Shown: positions 41,557 through 50,927, counted from the stretch's first letter. The stretch: DNA of 64,000 nucleotides from Lachnospiraceae bacterium (GCA_910575605.1 CAJTEW010000001.1:124001-188000); one strand, 5' to 3'. Numbers and translations are program-made. The notes: generated by a model from the letters alone, not told the origin.

Positions 41557-42132
41557 CTATATAAGCCCGGAGAATCCAAAGAACGCAATCGACATAAGCG
41601 CCGCTGTAATTAATACAATAGGCGTTCCCTGAAAGGACTCCGAAATATCATTGTACTCAATTTTTTCCCTGATACCTGCCATAATAATAATCGCAATGGC
41701 AAAGCCCAAGGAAGTACCAATACCATTTACAACACCAGTAAGAATTCCATAATCCTTCTGCACATTTGTAAGCGCTACACCAAGCACCGCACAGTTTGTC
41801 GTAATGAGCGGCAGATAAACGCCAAGCGCATTATAAAGAGAAGGCATAGCCTTTTTAAGAAACATTTCTACAAACTGTACCAGCGCAGCGATAACAAGAA
41901 TAAATACAATCGTCTGCAGATAGGAAATGTTAAGCGGCACCAGTATAAACTTATAAATCAAGCTCGTAATAAACGATGCAATCGTAATAACGAAAATAAC
42001 CGCTCCGCCCATACCAGAAGCTGTCTCTACCTTTTTAGAAACGCCAAGGAACGGACAAATTCCCAAAAACTGGCTGAGTACAACGTTATTTACAATCGCT
42101 GAACCTATGGCGATAATCAATAATTCCTTCAT
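41557..42132 (-). CDS. rnfA: Rnf complex subunit A (membrane)
   Basis: 191 residues, six membrane helices. NNVVLSQFLGICPFLGVSKKVETA near the N-terminus and YLPLITTNCAVLGVAL, with the conserved membrane cysteines (C26 and in TNCAV) that hold a 2Fe-2S cluster between RnfA and RnfE. Part of the Na+ or H+ translocating ferredoxin:NAD oxidoreductase. AGGAGGGGTACATAG precedes the ATG. Confidence 0.96.
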   Translation of the reverse strand: MKELLIIAIGSAIVNNVVLSQFLGICPFLGVSKKVETASGMGGAVIFVITIASFITSLIYKFILVPLNISYLQTIVFILVIAALVQFVEMFLKKAMPSLYNALGVYLPLITTNCAVLGVALTNVQKDYGILTGVVNGIGTSLGFAIAIIIMAGIREKIEYNDISESFQGTPIVLITAALMSIAFFGFSGLI

Positions 42133-42145
42133 CTATGTACCCCTC

Positions 42146-42868
42146 CTATTCCTTCTCATTCCCTGTCGGGAAAACTGTTTTGCTGCAGCCTGCGCAGGAA
42201 GCACATCCCTCGCCGCAGCCGGCTGCCTCTATTACCTTTTTGCCCTTCTTCGCCGCATTAATCTTCATCTTGTTCTGCAGCGCCGTAAGTCCAGCAAGCA
42301 CAAGGAAAGCTCCCGGTGCAAGAATAAATATAGTTACTGGCACATATCCTGCCTGCCCCGTACTCATATCTGCAAGAGGAAGAAGCTGGTAATCAAACAC
42401 CTTTCCGGAGCCGATAAGCTCACGTACAAGTCCGATTGCAGTAAGACCCACAGTAAATCCAAGTCCCATTCCGATTCCGTCAAAGATGGATAATACTACC
42501 GGATTTTTTGACGCATAGCTCTCGGCGCGGCCGAGAATGATACAGTTTACAACAATTAGAGGGATGTAAAGACCCAGTGACGCGTAAAGACTCGGCACAA
42601 AGCCCTCTAGGAGAAACTGTACAATTGTTACAAAGGATGCCACGACTACAATAAACGCCGGCATTCTGACAGAATCCGGAATAATCTTTCGAAGCATAGA
42701 AATCAACATATTGGAAAGCACGAGCACCACTGTCGTAGAAAGGCCCATACCTACACCGTTTATGGCGGATGTTGTTACCGCCAGGGTCGGACACATACCT
42801 AACATCAAAACGAAGGTAGGATTCTCTTTAATCAGACCATTGTATACTCTTTCAGTACATCCATTCAT
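42146..42868 (-). CDS. rnfE: Rnf complex subunit E (membrane) with Cys-rich tail
   Basis: 240 residues, six membrane helices. ENPTFVLMLGMCPTLAVTTSAINGVGMG and YIPLIVVNCIILGRAE carry the conserved cysteines of the RnfA/E pair. After the last helix comes a Lys-rich stretch and then CGEGCASCAGCSK (~221-233), four closely spaced cysteines that could bind a metal or Fe-S cluster; this tail is not part of the classical RnfE core. 13 bp before rnfA. Confidence 0.95.
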   Translation of the reverse strand: MNGCTERVYNGLIKENPTFVLMLGMCPTLAVTTSAINGVGMGLSTTVVLVLSNMLISMLRKIIPDSVRMPAFIVVVASFVTIVQFLLEGFVPSLYASLGLYIPLIVVNCIILGRAESYASKNPVVLSIFDGIGMGLGFTVGLTAIGLVRELIGSGKVFDYQLLPLADMSTGQAGYVPVTIFILAPGAFLVLAGLTALQNKMKINAAKKGKKVIEAAGCGEGCASCAGCSKTVFPTGNEKE

Positions 42869-42883
42869 CTTAACTACCTCCCT

Positions 42884-43465
42884 TTACATAAATACATTCT
42901 GGAAATAACCAAGAGCCGCATTCACTGCTCCGGTTACCGCCCTTGATGTGATTGTTGCGCCGCTTAAAGCATCAATCGGTTCTCCTGCTCCACCGTCCTT
43001 GGAAACAATGAATCTTTCCGCCTGTTTTCCCTGATACTGCTCATAAAAGGCCGGCTCCTTAGCTCTCATGCCAAGGCCTGCTGTCTCATTGATAGAAAGA
43101 ATAGATACTCCATTTACCGTACCGTCCGCAGTAATTCCCACTGTAATCTGGATATCGCCGCCATACCCTTCCTTATCCGTCGTGGTGATAACATATCCGT
43201 CCTCACCCACCTTACACACCTCGTCAATAGAGCCCTTAATTCCAAGCTCACTGATAACCTGCTTTGCAGCCTTTTCATCTACCTTGACGGCCTCAAAGCT
43301 GTTAATATCTGCTTCAGGAAACACTTCCTGCCACGCTTTTTTCTTTGCTGCCTCCTGGGTCTGTGCAATCGGCTCCTTTGTAATCTCATACACAAGTCCA
43401 AGCCCGATTCCGGCTACAAGAGTGATGATTGTAAGAATGATTGTATTTTTTATAATTTTATTCAT
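42884..43465 (-). CDS. rnfG: Rnf complex subunit G (covalent flavoprotein)
   Basis: 193 residues. One N-terminal membrane helix (~7-27), then an extracytoplasmic FMN-binding domain. The flavinylation site is DALSGATITSRAV (~167-179), where ApbE would attach FMN to the threonine of SGATIT. ETAGLGMRAKEPAFYEQYQGK is also typical. One base overlaps the rnfD stop (TAATG type). Confidence 0.95.
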   Translation of the reverse strand: MNKIIKNTIILTIITLVAGIGLGLVYEITKEPIAQTQEAAKKKAWQEVFPEADINSFEAVKVDEKAAKQVISELGIKGSIDEVCKVGEDGYVITTTDKEGYGGDIQITVGITADGTVNGVSILSINETAGLGMRAKEPAFYEQYQGKQAERFIVSKDGGAGEPIDALSGATITSRAVTGAVNAALGYFQNVFM

Positions 43466-44418
43466 TATTTCTCGCCTCCTTTACCAAATGGTTTCGGGAG
43501 TGTAACCCTTTCGATCAATGGAACTAACAGGTTACTGATAATAATAGCATAGCTGACGCCTTCTGCAGAACCTCCAAACAGACGGAAAAGTCCGGTCAGG
43601 ATCCCAAGGAGCGCACCGTACACAAGCTGCCCTGTCTTAGTAATAGGGGAAGTTACATAGTCTGTTGCCATAAACCAGGCTCCCAGCATAATTCCGCCGC
43701 CGCACAGATGAGCCGTAATATACTGGGGATCAAAAAATCCGATGTCCGGATTCTTTAGATGACCGAAAATACCCACAAATACAGCAAAAGTCACAATATA
43801 TGTACCTGGAATCCGAAGATCAATCACTCCCATAAGAATCAGGAAGATTGCCCCAATTATAATTGCAAATACGGACGTCTCGCCAATGGTACCCGGAATT
43901 GTACCTATAAGCATGCCCATCGTATCCACAGATTCTCCGCTCTTTAGAAGCGCAAGGGGTGTAGGTCCTGACACACCATCATAAATAAAGGTAGTCATCT
44001 GTCCTGTAAAGGAAATCAGAAGAAAACATCTTGCTCCAAGAGCCGGATTCATGAAATTCTGTCCCAATCCTCCGAACAGCTGTTTTACAACTAAAATACC
44101 AAATACACTTCCAAGTGCACCCATCCACCACGGCGCGTTTGCCGGCATATTAAGACCTAAGAGAAGGCCTGTCACAACTGCACTGAAATCATTTACAGTA
44201 ATCTTTTTATGCATCAGCTTCTGATAAATATATTCTGTCAGCACCGCCGACACTGTTGTACTGATCAGCATCACTAGCGCCGGAAGCTTAAAATTATATA
44301 CACCGAAGGCTGCCGCCGGCAAAAGCGCTATGGTTACCATAAGCATAATATTTGCGGAGGTAGTCTTCGAGCGTATATGTGGTGAAGACGACATTTTTAA
44401 CTTAATCTCACTCAACAC
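43465..44418 (-). CDS. rnfD: Rnf complex subunit D (membrane flavoprotein)
   Basis: 317 residues, about nine or ten membrane helices. SPHIRSKTTSANIMLMVTIALLPAA start region, NFMNPALGARCFLL, and DGVSGPTPLALLKSG holding the covalent FMN threonine (SGxT). It carries the putative Na+ path of the complex. It lies 14 bp below rnfC. Confidence 0.96.
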   Translation of the reverse strand: MLSEIKLKMSSSPHIRSKTTSANIMLMVTIALLPAAAFGVYNFKLPALVMLISTTVSAVLTEYIYQKLMHKKITVNDFSAVVTGLLLGLNMPANAPWWMGALGSVFGILVVKQLFGGLGQNFMNPALGARCFLLISFTGQMTTFIYDGVSGPTPLALLKSGESVDTMGMLIGTIPGTIGETSVFAIIIGAIFLILMGVIDLRIPGTYIVTFAVFVGIFGHLKNPDIGFFDPQYITAHLCGGGIMLGAWFMATDYVTSPITKTGQLVYGALLGILTGLFRLFGGSAEGVSYAIIISNLLVPLIERVTLPKPFGKGGEK

Positions 44419-44432
44419 TATTCACCTCTTCC

Positions 44433-45752
44433 TTACTTTTTCTTTCGATTTGCAAGCGCAATTTTTCTCATAGATCCAATCGCCTGCTTAAGCGGCCGTT
44501 TCGCCGGACATACAAAGCTGCAGGAGCCACATTCCATACATTCTAATCCCTCATGCTTTGTAAAGGTTTCCTCGTCATGATGCTCTGCATAGTCTGCAAG
44601 CCTCGACGGTATCAGACGGCTGGGACAGGCGTCCACGCATCGTCCGCAGTTGATGCATGCCGTAGGCTCATACTCCGCCACCTCATCCTTCGTAAATCCA
44701 AGAATAGAAGAAGACGTTTTTGTTACTGGGACATCCAGTGTAAACATAGAAAATCCCATCATAGGACCGCCGGAAATAATCTTCTCAGGTTCCGTTTTAA
44801 ACCCGCCTGCCGCTTCTACAAGCTCCGCCTGATTTAATCCAAAAGGAACCTTAAAGTTCCCCGGCTCGTTTACTGCATTCCCGCTTACTGTTACCACACG
44901 CTCCATAGAAGGCTTTCCTTGTGTAACCGCACGGTTGATAGTAATCATAGTCTCAACGTTATTCACCACGCAGCCTGCATCCGCCGGAAGCATAGCAGAG
45001 TTAATGGCTCTTCCTGTTGTAGCATATATAAGCTGACGCTCGCCGCCCTGGGGATACTTTGTCTTAAGAGCAAGCACCTCCATACGCGGCTCATCCTTTG
45101 TAAGTTCCTTAAGCTTTGCGATGCAATCCGGCTTATTATCCTCCACGCCGAAAATTCCCTTTGCATGATCAAAAAGCTTAAGTACCACGCGCATGCCGCC
45201 CATAATCTCTTCCGGACTTTCCATCATACGGCGGTAATCTGCCGTAATATATGGCTCACACTCTGCACAGTTCACAATAATATACTCAATTTTATCCGGC
45301 TCCTTAGGAGACAGCTTCACTCTCGTTGGGAAACCTGCGCCTCCCATACCTACAATGCCGGCCTCGCCGATTGCATTTAAGATTTCTTCCTTTGTCATCT
45401 CCTCAAGAGGCTTGACCGCTTTATATTCTACCTCTTCATATTCCCCGTCATTTTCGATTACAATGCTGTTTACTTTGGACCCAGTAGGGTTAAAACGGGG
45501 CTCAATCGCCTTTACGGTTCCAGACACAGACGCGTAGATCGGTGCCGAGACAAAGCCGCCGGCTTCCGCAATCTTCTGTCCCTTAAGTACACGGTCTCCA
45601 ACTGCCACAACCGGACTGGCAGGTGCGCCGATATGCTGGGAAACCGGATATACCAGGTCGCCCTTTGGTTTCACTTCGACAATCGCCTTGTCTTTAGAAA
45701 GACTCTTGCCGTCATCCGGGTGGACTCCACCCTTAAATGTTAACAATGCCAT
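44433..45752 (-). CDS. rnfC: Rnf complex subunit C (NADH-binding)
   Basis: 439 residues. N-terminal GGVHPDDGKSLSKDKAI and barrel domain, the NuoF-like NADH/FMN region (GIVGMGGAGFPTRVKLSP; NCAECEPYITADYRRMM), an SLBB domain, then two 4Fe-4S motifs CINCGRCVDACPSRLIP and CMECGSCSFVCPAKRPL. It passes electrons to NAD. First gene of the rnfCDGEAB operon, the usual clostridial order. Confidence 0.96.
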   Translation of the reverse strand: MALLTFKGGVHPDDGKSLSKDKAIVEVKPKGDLVYPVSQHIGAPASPVVAVGDRVLKGQKIAEAGGFVSAPIYASVSGTVKAIEPRFNPTGSKVNSIVIENDGEYEEVEYKAVKPLEEMTKEEILNAIGEAGIVGMGGAGFPTRVKLSPKEPDKIEYIIVNCAECEPYITADYRRMMESPEEIMGGMRVVLKLFDHAKGIFGVEDNKPDCIAKLKELTKDEPRMEVLALKTKYPQGGERQLIYATTGRAINSAMLPADAGCVVNNVETMITINRAVTQGKPSMERVVTVSGNAVNEPGNFKVPFGLNQAELVEAAGGFKTEPEKIISGGPMMGFSMFTLDVPVTKTSSSILGFTKDEVAEYEPTACINCGRCVDACPSRLIPSRLADYAEHHDEETFTKHEGLECMECGSCSFVCPAKRPLKQAIGSMRKIALANRKKK

Positions 45753-45784
45753 CCCTTTATCCTTCCTTCCTTTTATCTTATATA

Positions 45785-45813
45785 ACTATACAGGAAAATG
45801 CCCCTTTTATCCA
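45785..45813 (-). promoter_or_regulatory. Possible promoter of the rnf operon
   Basis: Minus-strand TGGATA (45813-45808), 17 bp, TATAGT (45790-45785), 33 bp before the rnfC start. The match is moderate. Confidence 0.4.
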
Positions 45814-45870
45814 GTAAACCGGAACAATTCCTTGTATATTTCGGGAAACATCTTGATGATTTTTTAACAC

Positions 45871-45906
45871 ATAAAAGATAGAGGCGGATATGCCTCTATC
45901 TTTTAT
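45871..45906. terminator. Terminator between the S1-like gene and rnfC
   Basis: ATAAAAGATAGAGGC and GCCTCTATCTTTTAT form a ~15-bp nearly perfect stem with a 5-base loop and T-rich flanks, so it should work in both directions. It ends the S1-like unit. Confidence 0.9.
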
Positions 45907-45938
45907 CTATCCATCTATTCGTCTGAACAAATTTAAGA

Positions 45939-47033
45939 CTATTCTTCTTCCTGTGCACTTTCTTCCACACTCTCCTCAGAAGCTGTCTCAAGTACCTTCA
46001 TGCTGAGACTGATCTTCTTTTCTGATTCGTTCAAATCAACAATCTTTGCTGTAATCTCCTGTCCTACGGATAACACATCAGATGGCTTATCCACATGCGC
46101 TCTGGAAATCTGTGATACGTGAAGAAGTGCATCAACACCCGGAGCAAGTTCAATAAACGCACCGAAATCTGTCATCCTTGCAACTTTTCCCGTTATCTCT
46201 TTTCCTACTGCATAGTCCTCTGAAGCATTCGCCCACGGATTTGTCTCTGGGAACTTAAGACTTAATGCGATCTTTGTATCGTGAATATCCTTCACAAGCA
46301 CCTTTAGCGTATCGCCGACCTTAAATACCTTCTTTGGATTCTCCACACGGCCCCAGGACATTTCGGATATGTGAAGCAGTCCGTCTACGCCGCCGAGGTC
46401 AACGAATGCACCAAAATCTGTCACGTTCTTTACAACGCCTTCCACAGCATCACCCACATTCAGCCTCTCAAACAACTCTCTTTGCTTCTCTGCCCTTTCT
46501 GCAACAAGAAGTTGTCTTCTGTCACCAATTACACGGTTTCTTCTCGGATTAAATTCGCTGATAACAAACTCTATCTCCTGATCCTGATATTTACTTAAAT
46601 CCTTCTCATAAGTATCAGATACAAGGCTTGCCGGTATAAATACTCTGGCCTCCTCAATGACCACACTTAAGCCTCCACCAAGAATCTGGGCTACCGGAGC
46701 CTTAAGAACCTCATGGTTCTCATACGCCTCCCGAAGTCTCTCATTGCCCTTCTCAGCCGCCAGCCTCTTATAAGTCAACAGCACCTGACCTTCTCCGTCA
46801 TTCACCTTTAAGACTTTTGCTGTCATGGCATCCCCTACGGAAACCGCTTTCGTAAGGTCAGCCCCGGAATCATTCGTATACTCGCTTCTTGAGATGATAC
46901 CGTCTGCTTTGTACCCTATATTTAAAACAATCTCATCCGGTTTCACATCAATTACAGTACCGTCTACAACTTCTCCGTTTCTTATTGTCTTAAAAGACTC
47001 GTCTAACATCTGTTCAAAAGTTAATTCTGACAT
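45939..47033 (-). CDS. rpsA: Ribosomal protein S1-like RNA-binding protein, four S1 domains
   Basis: 364 residues with four S1 repeats beginning near 18, 105, 190 and 278 (GEVVDGTVIDVKPDEIVLNIGYKADG; VEGVVKNVTDFGAFVDLGGVDGLLHISEMSW; ITGKVARMTDFGAFIELAPGVDALLHVSQIS). Full enterobacterial S1 has six; shorter forms are usual in Firmicutes. It ends with a Glu-rich tail. GAGGAGGTTCAAAAC precedes the ATG at 47033, which lies 20 bp inside the end of ispH; in many Clostridia the two are one fused protein. Confidence 0.93.
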   Translation of the reverse strand: MSELTFEQMLDESFKTIRNGEVVDGTVIDVKPDEIVLNIGYKADGIISRSEYTNDSGADLTKAVSVGDAMTAKVLKVNDGEGQVLLTYKRLAAEKGNERLREAYENHEVLKAPVAQILGGGLSVVIEEARVFIPASLVSDTYEKDLSKYQDQEIEFVISEFNPRRNRVIGDRRQLLVAERAEKQRELFERLNVGDAVEGVVKNVTDFGAFVDLGGVDGLLHISEMSWGRVENPKKVFKVGDTLKVLVKDIHDTKIALSLKFPETNPWANASEDYAVGKEITGKVARMTDFGAFIELAPGVDALLHVSQISRAHVDKPSDVLSVGQEITAKIVDLNESEKKISLSMKVLETASEESVEESAQEEE

Positions 47034-47871
47034 TGTTTTGAACCTCCTCAATTATATTCTTGGGCGTGGATGCCCCTGCTGTAATACCTACTGTTTCCAC
47101 GGACCTTAATTGATTCATATCCAAATCGTCAAGTGTCTGTATATAGTACGTATCCGCACATGCATTTCTGCAGATTTCAAATAGCTTCTGGGTATTGGAA
47201 CTCCTCCTGTCACCGATAACAATCATAGCTCCTGCCCGCTTTGCAATACGCCGTGCCTCCTCCTGTCGTTCCTTCGTTGCATTGCAAATCGTATTTAAAA
47301 CAATTATATCATACCTCTTTTCCGAGATAATTTCAACTAAATCTTTGAATTTATTGTAATTAAATGTCGTTTGGGAGACGATACATACTTTTTGATTTTC
47401 ATTCTCGATTTTAAAGTTCTTTGCTTCCTCCTCATTTTGAAGGACTGTCACGTTATTCCCGGCCCATCCTCTTATGCCCTCAACCTCTGGGTGGGAGCTG
47501 TTTCCGATGATTATAATATGAGATCCCTTACTACTTTCCTCCTGTACAATATGATGTATTTTTTTGACAAAAGGACAGGTGGCGTCCACATACGAAATTC
47601 CATTACTTTCCAGTATATCACAGATGCTTTTCGCAACTCCGTGTGAACGGATGATAACAATACCTTCCCTAAGCTCTTCTAATTCCTTAATGGAATTTAA
47701 GACTGTTACTCCATGCCTTTCTATATCCTTAATAACCTCTTCATTATGGATAATAGGCCCAAAGGTATAGATTCTTTTTCCCTTATGCTTTTTGACCTGC
47801 TCATATACGGTATCTACCGCCCTCTTTACCCCAAAACAGAATCCGGCAGTTTTTGCTAATTGAACCTTCAT
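47014..47871 (-). CDS. ispH: 4-hydroxy-3-methylbut-2-enyl diphosphate reductase
   Basis: 285 residues. Last step of the MEP isoprenoid pathway, giving IPP and DMAPP. Three conserved Fe-S cysteines: AGFCFGVKRAVD (C12), VDATCPFVKKIHH (C~96) and NTICNATKERQEEA (C~190). GITAGASTPKNIIEEV closes the active site. The 3' end overlaps the S1-like gene in another frame. Confidence 0.97.
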   Translation of the reverse strand: MKVQLAKTAGFCFGVKRAVDTVYEQVKKHKGKRIYTFGPIIHNEEVIKDIERHGVTVLNSIKELEELREGIVIIRSHGVAKSICDILESNGISYVDATCPFVKKIHHIVQEESSKGSHIIIIGNSSHPEVEGIRGWAGNNVTVLQNEEEAKNFKIENENQKVCIVSQTTFNYNKFKDLVEIISEKRYDIIVLNTICNATKERQEEARRIAKRAGAMIVIGDRRSSNTQKLFEICRNACADTYYIQTLDDLDMNQLRSVETVGITAGASTPKNIIEEVQNNVRINF

Positions 47872-47924
47872 TATCTCTCCTCTTTGTTGTCATCTGCTTA
47901 GACACAGACTCGAAAAAACAGCGC

Positions 47925-48584
47925 TTATGATTTACACAAAGCTGCAATTGTCCTGACTACCTCTTCAACAGTCATATCTGAGCTGTCCACAAGATATGCG
48001 TCTTCCGCCTTTTTAAGAGGAGCCGTTTTTCTCGTCATATCCTGTTCATCCCTTTTCTTTATATCCTCCTCAATGGTTTCAAGATCACAGCTTTCCCCCT
48101 TCCCGGTAAGCTCCTCATATCTGCGCCTTGCCCGAGTCTTAACACTGGCGGTAAGAAAGATCTTTACTTCCGCATCCGGGAGCACGCAGGTTCCGATATC
48201 TCGTCCATCCATCACCACATCCTGCTCCGCCGCCAGATTTCTCTGAAGCATAAGAAGCTTATCCCTTACTTCAGGAATCTTTGCTGTTGCAGATGCCATG
48301 CGTCCCACTTCCTCGCCGCGAAGCCTTTCCGTAATATTTCTTCCATTTAAATAAACCTGCTGCGCTCCATCCTCATATTTTATCTTTACATCTGCTTCCT
48401 TTACTGCCTCTATAACTGCCCCTATATCCTGTGCATTAATACTCCTATCTAAAAAATGAATGGCAAGTCCCCTGTATAATGCACCCGTATCTACATAAAT
48501 ATATCCCTTCTCCTTTGCAAGAAGCTTTGCAATAGTGCTCTTCCCCGCACCTGCCGGTCCGTCAATTGCCACATTATATCCCAT
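47925..48584 (-). CDS. cmk: (d)CMP kinase
   Basis: 219 residues. AIDGPAGAGKSTIAKLLAKE is the P-loop, then YVDTGALYRGL, VVMDGRDIGTCVLPDAEVKIFLTA and the lid KKRDEQDMTRKTAPLKKAEDAYLVDSS. It phosphorylates CMP and dCMP. The ATG at 48584 follows AAGGAGGAACAAAATT; upstream in-frame codons are not needed. Confidence 0.97.
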   Translation of the reverse strand: MGYNVAIDGPAGAGKSTIAKLLAKEKGYIYVDTGALYRGLAIHFLDRSINAQDIGAVIEAVKEADVKIKYEDGAQQVYLNGRNITERLRGEEVGRMASATAKIPEVRDKLLMLQRNLAAEQDVVMDGRDIGTCVLPDAEVKIFLTASVKTRARRRYEELTGKGESCDLETIEEDIKKRDEQDMTRKTAPLKKAEDAYLVDSSDMTVEEVVRTIAALCKS

Positions 48585-48603
48585 AATTTTGTTCCTCCTT
48601 GTG

Positions 48604-49881
48604 CTATTTTCCTGCCTCTTTTGTTTCCTTATCTTTATGGGCAATATTATTTCCTGCCGCAAAGGCTGTAGACCATGCGATCTGCAGGTTAAAACCCCCT
48701 GTCAGTCCGTCTAAATCTAGTACCTCTCCTACAAAATAAACACCCTTTACAAGCTTAGACTCCATTGTCCCCGGGTCGATTTCCTTTGTGTTTACGCCGC
48801 CTTTTGTGATGATTGCTTCATCATAATCCCGAAGCTTTGTAAGTGTCAGAGGAAAATGCTTGATAAGTCTTACAAGCTGTGCCCTTTCCTCTTTAGAAAT
48901 CACATTTATCTTTTTCTCCGGCAGAATGCCGCTTAATTCTATCATAACCGGAATCAGCTTCGACGGAAATAATTTCCCCAGTGCATTTTTAAACTGCCTG
49001 TTCTGATTTTCATCAAAATCCCGGAGCACCCGCCTGTCAAGGGCCTCTATGTCAAGAGCAGGCTTTAAATCAATCTCAATCCGAAGCGTCTCCCCTGCCT
49101 GTGCTTTTTTTAAAAGCTTTTTTCCAATATAGCTGCTGGCGCTTAATATCAAGGGACCGCTTACACCGTAATGAGTAAAAAGCATTTCTCCGAAATCCTC
49201 ATAGAGCCTTTTGTTTCCGTCAAAAACCGCCGCCTTCACATTTTTGAGGGAGAGTCCCATGAGCTCCTGAATCCAAGGTTCCTTCACCTCAATAGGTACA
49301 AGAGAAGGCAGGCAGGGCGTAACCTTATGCCCCATCTCCTTCGCAAATTGCAGGCCGTCTCCTGTAGAGCCTGTAGTTTTGTAGGAAAGTCCGCCTGTGG
49401 CCACAATACACGCTTCCCCCATTACTTCTCTTCCATCAGAAAGCATAAGCCGGTAAAATGCACCGTCCCGCGTTTCAATCTCTCTCACTTTTGCACGAAA
49501 GTGTACCTTTACCTTAAGTCTCTCCATCTCACCTAGAAGACCTTTTATGACATCCGAGGAATGATCCGATGCTGGAAATACCCGGCCTCCCCGTTCTGTT
49601 TTTGTCGGCACCCCGATATTTTCAAAAAATTCTATTAAATCTTGATTTGTGAATCCATAAAAACTGCTGTACAAAAACCGGCTGTTACTTACCACTGAAG
49701 AAAACAAGGTGTCCATATCACAGGCATTTGTAAGATTACATCTGCCTTTTCCCGTAATAAATAATTTCTTTCCGGCCTTCTCATTTTTTTCATACAAAGA
49801 GACGCTGTGCCCGTTCCTCGCCGCCCATATGGCTGCAAACATTCCGGCCGCGCCTCCTCCGATAATCAAAACCCTGCTCAT
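48604..49881 (-). CDS. HI0933/BaiN-family flavoprotein
   Basis: 425 residues. N-terminal Rossmann FAD site VLIIGGGAAGMFAAIWAARNGHSVSLYEKNEKAGKKLFITGKGRCNLTN, and C-terminal YFVGEVLDLDGLTGGFNLQIAWSTAFAAG. The family is annotated as aminoacetone oxidase or NAD(P)/FAD-dependent oxidoreductase; BaiN of Clostridium scindens, a proposed bile-acid 7-dehydroxylation reductase, belongs to it, but so do many housekeeping copies next to cmk. The reaction here is unknown. AGGAAGAGCT precedes the ATG. Confidence 0.9.
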   Translation of the reverse strand: MSRVLIIGGGAAGMFAAIWAARNGHSVSLYEKNEKAGKKLFITGKGRCNLTNACDMDTLFSSVVSNSRFLYSSFYGFTNQDLIEFFENIGVPTKTERGGRVFPASDHSSDVIKGLLGEMERLKVKVHFRAKVREIETRDGAFYRLMLSDGREVMGEACIVATGGLSYKTTGSTGDGLQFAKEMGHKVTPCLPSLVPIEVKEPWIQELMGLSLKNVKAAVFDGNKRLYEDFGEMLFTHYGVSGPLILSASSYIGKKLLKKAQAGETLRIEIDLKPALDIEALDRRVLRDFDENQNRQFKNALGKLFPSKLIPVMIELSGILPEKKINVISKEERAQLVRLIKHFPLTLTKLRDYDEAIITKGGVNTKEIDPGTMESKLVKGVYFVGEVLDLDGLTGGFNLQIAWSTAFAAGNNIAHKDKETKEAGK

Positions 49882-50807
49882 AGCTCTTCCTCTGTCTTTG
49901 GCGGAATATCTGACATCTCCACAGAATCCCCAATCATATTCAGTTCGTCCTTACTGTACACCTGATATTCGTCCCAGATATCCTCCAGCATTTCAAGGGT
50001 ACTGATAACCTCCTCCTGCTTCTTCATACAAAGGGCTACCACAAGAGCATTTACCACACTTAAGGGCGCCACAAGAGAGTCCACAATAGATGCCATATCA
50101 CTTCTGGCAATCAGATTGCAGGAGGAATAAAGCGTCATGGGTGAATGGATACTGTCTGTAAGGGTAATCACCTTCGCCTTCCTGTTGCTGGCAAATTCCA
50201 GCGCCTTAAGAGTCCGCATGGAATACCGCGGGAAGCTGATGCCTATAATAACATCCTCTTCTCCAATTCTAATAAGCTGCTCAAATGTCTCACTGGAGCT
50301 GTTCGTGTGAACAGCCACAACATTTTCACAGATCAGGTTCAGATAAAAAGATAAAAAGCTTGCAAGAGGTGCGCAGCTCCTTATACCTATGACATAAATC
50401 TTCTTTGCCATAAGAAGTGTATCCACTGCCATCTCAAAAGCTTCATGATCAATCCCGTTCATTGTAAGCTTAATTTTATCAATATCCGACTGGAGCACCG
50501 TAGAAAGAATCTCACCCTGACTGATTCTTCCGTAAGTTACCTCCATCCGCTGAATAGAATTAAGCTTTGTGCGTATCAGCTCTCCAAGCGCCTTTTGAAA
50601 TTCAGGATAGCCTTCATAGCCAAGAGCCATCGCAAACCGTACAACCGTAGATTCGCTGACCCCCACTTCCTCGCCCATCTTCGCTGCCGTGAGAAAGGCG
50701 GCCTTATCATAATTTCCCCGAATAAAATCAGCCAGCTTTTTCTGGCCTTTACTGAATTTCTTATAACCATTCTCAAGCTTTTTCAGTAATTCATTTTTCG
50801 TTCCCAT
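49878..50807 (-). CDS. MurR/RpiR-family transcriptional regulator
   Basis: 309 residues. N-terminal HTH_6 domain (QKKLADFIRGNYDKAAFLTAAKMGEEVGVSESTVVRFAMALGYEGYPEFQKAL) and a C-terminal SIS sugar-phosphate domain (IYVIGIRSCAPLASFLSFYLNL; GISFPRYSMRTLKALEFA). Such regulators sense phosphosugars such as MurNAc-6-P. The ligand is unknown. It overlaps the flavoprotein start by 4 bp. The ribosome site is weak. Confidence 0.92.
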   Translation of the reverse strand: MGTKNELLKKLENGYKKFSKGQKKLADFIRGNYDKAAFLTAAKMGEEVGVSESTVVRFAMALGYEGYPEFQKALGELIRTKLNSIQRMEVTYGRISQGEILSTVLQSDIDKIKLTMNGIDHEAFEMAVDTLLMAKKIYVIGIRSCAPLASFLSFYLNLICENVVAVHTNSSSETFEQLIRIGEEDVIIGISFPRYSMRTLKALEFASNRKAKVITLTDSIHSPMTLYSSCNLIARSDMASIVDSLVAPLSVVNALVVALCMKKQEEVISTLEMLEDIWDEYQVYSKDELNMIGDSVEMSDIPPKTEEEL

Positions 50808-50851
50808 GTTTTTTATAACCCAGCCTTTTGTTTCATTCTTGAACAGTAATC

Positions 50852-50879
50852 ATTTTATCACAAATATAAAAAAAAGCAA
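50852..50879 (-). promoter_or_regulatory. Sigma-A-type promoter of the rpiR-flavoprotein-cmk unit
   Basis: Minus-strand TTGCTT (50879-50874), 16 bp with a T-rich run, TAAAAT (50857-50852). Confidence 0.5.
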
Positions 50880-50927
50880 CCTTAATGCCTTACGTCAACT
50901 ATTATAATGAATTCATAAATAAATTCA

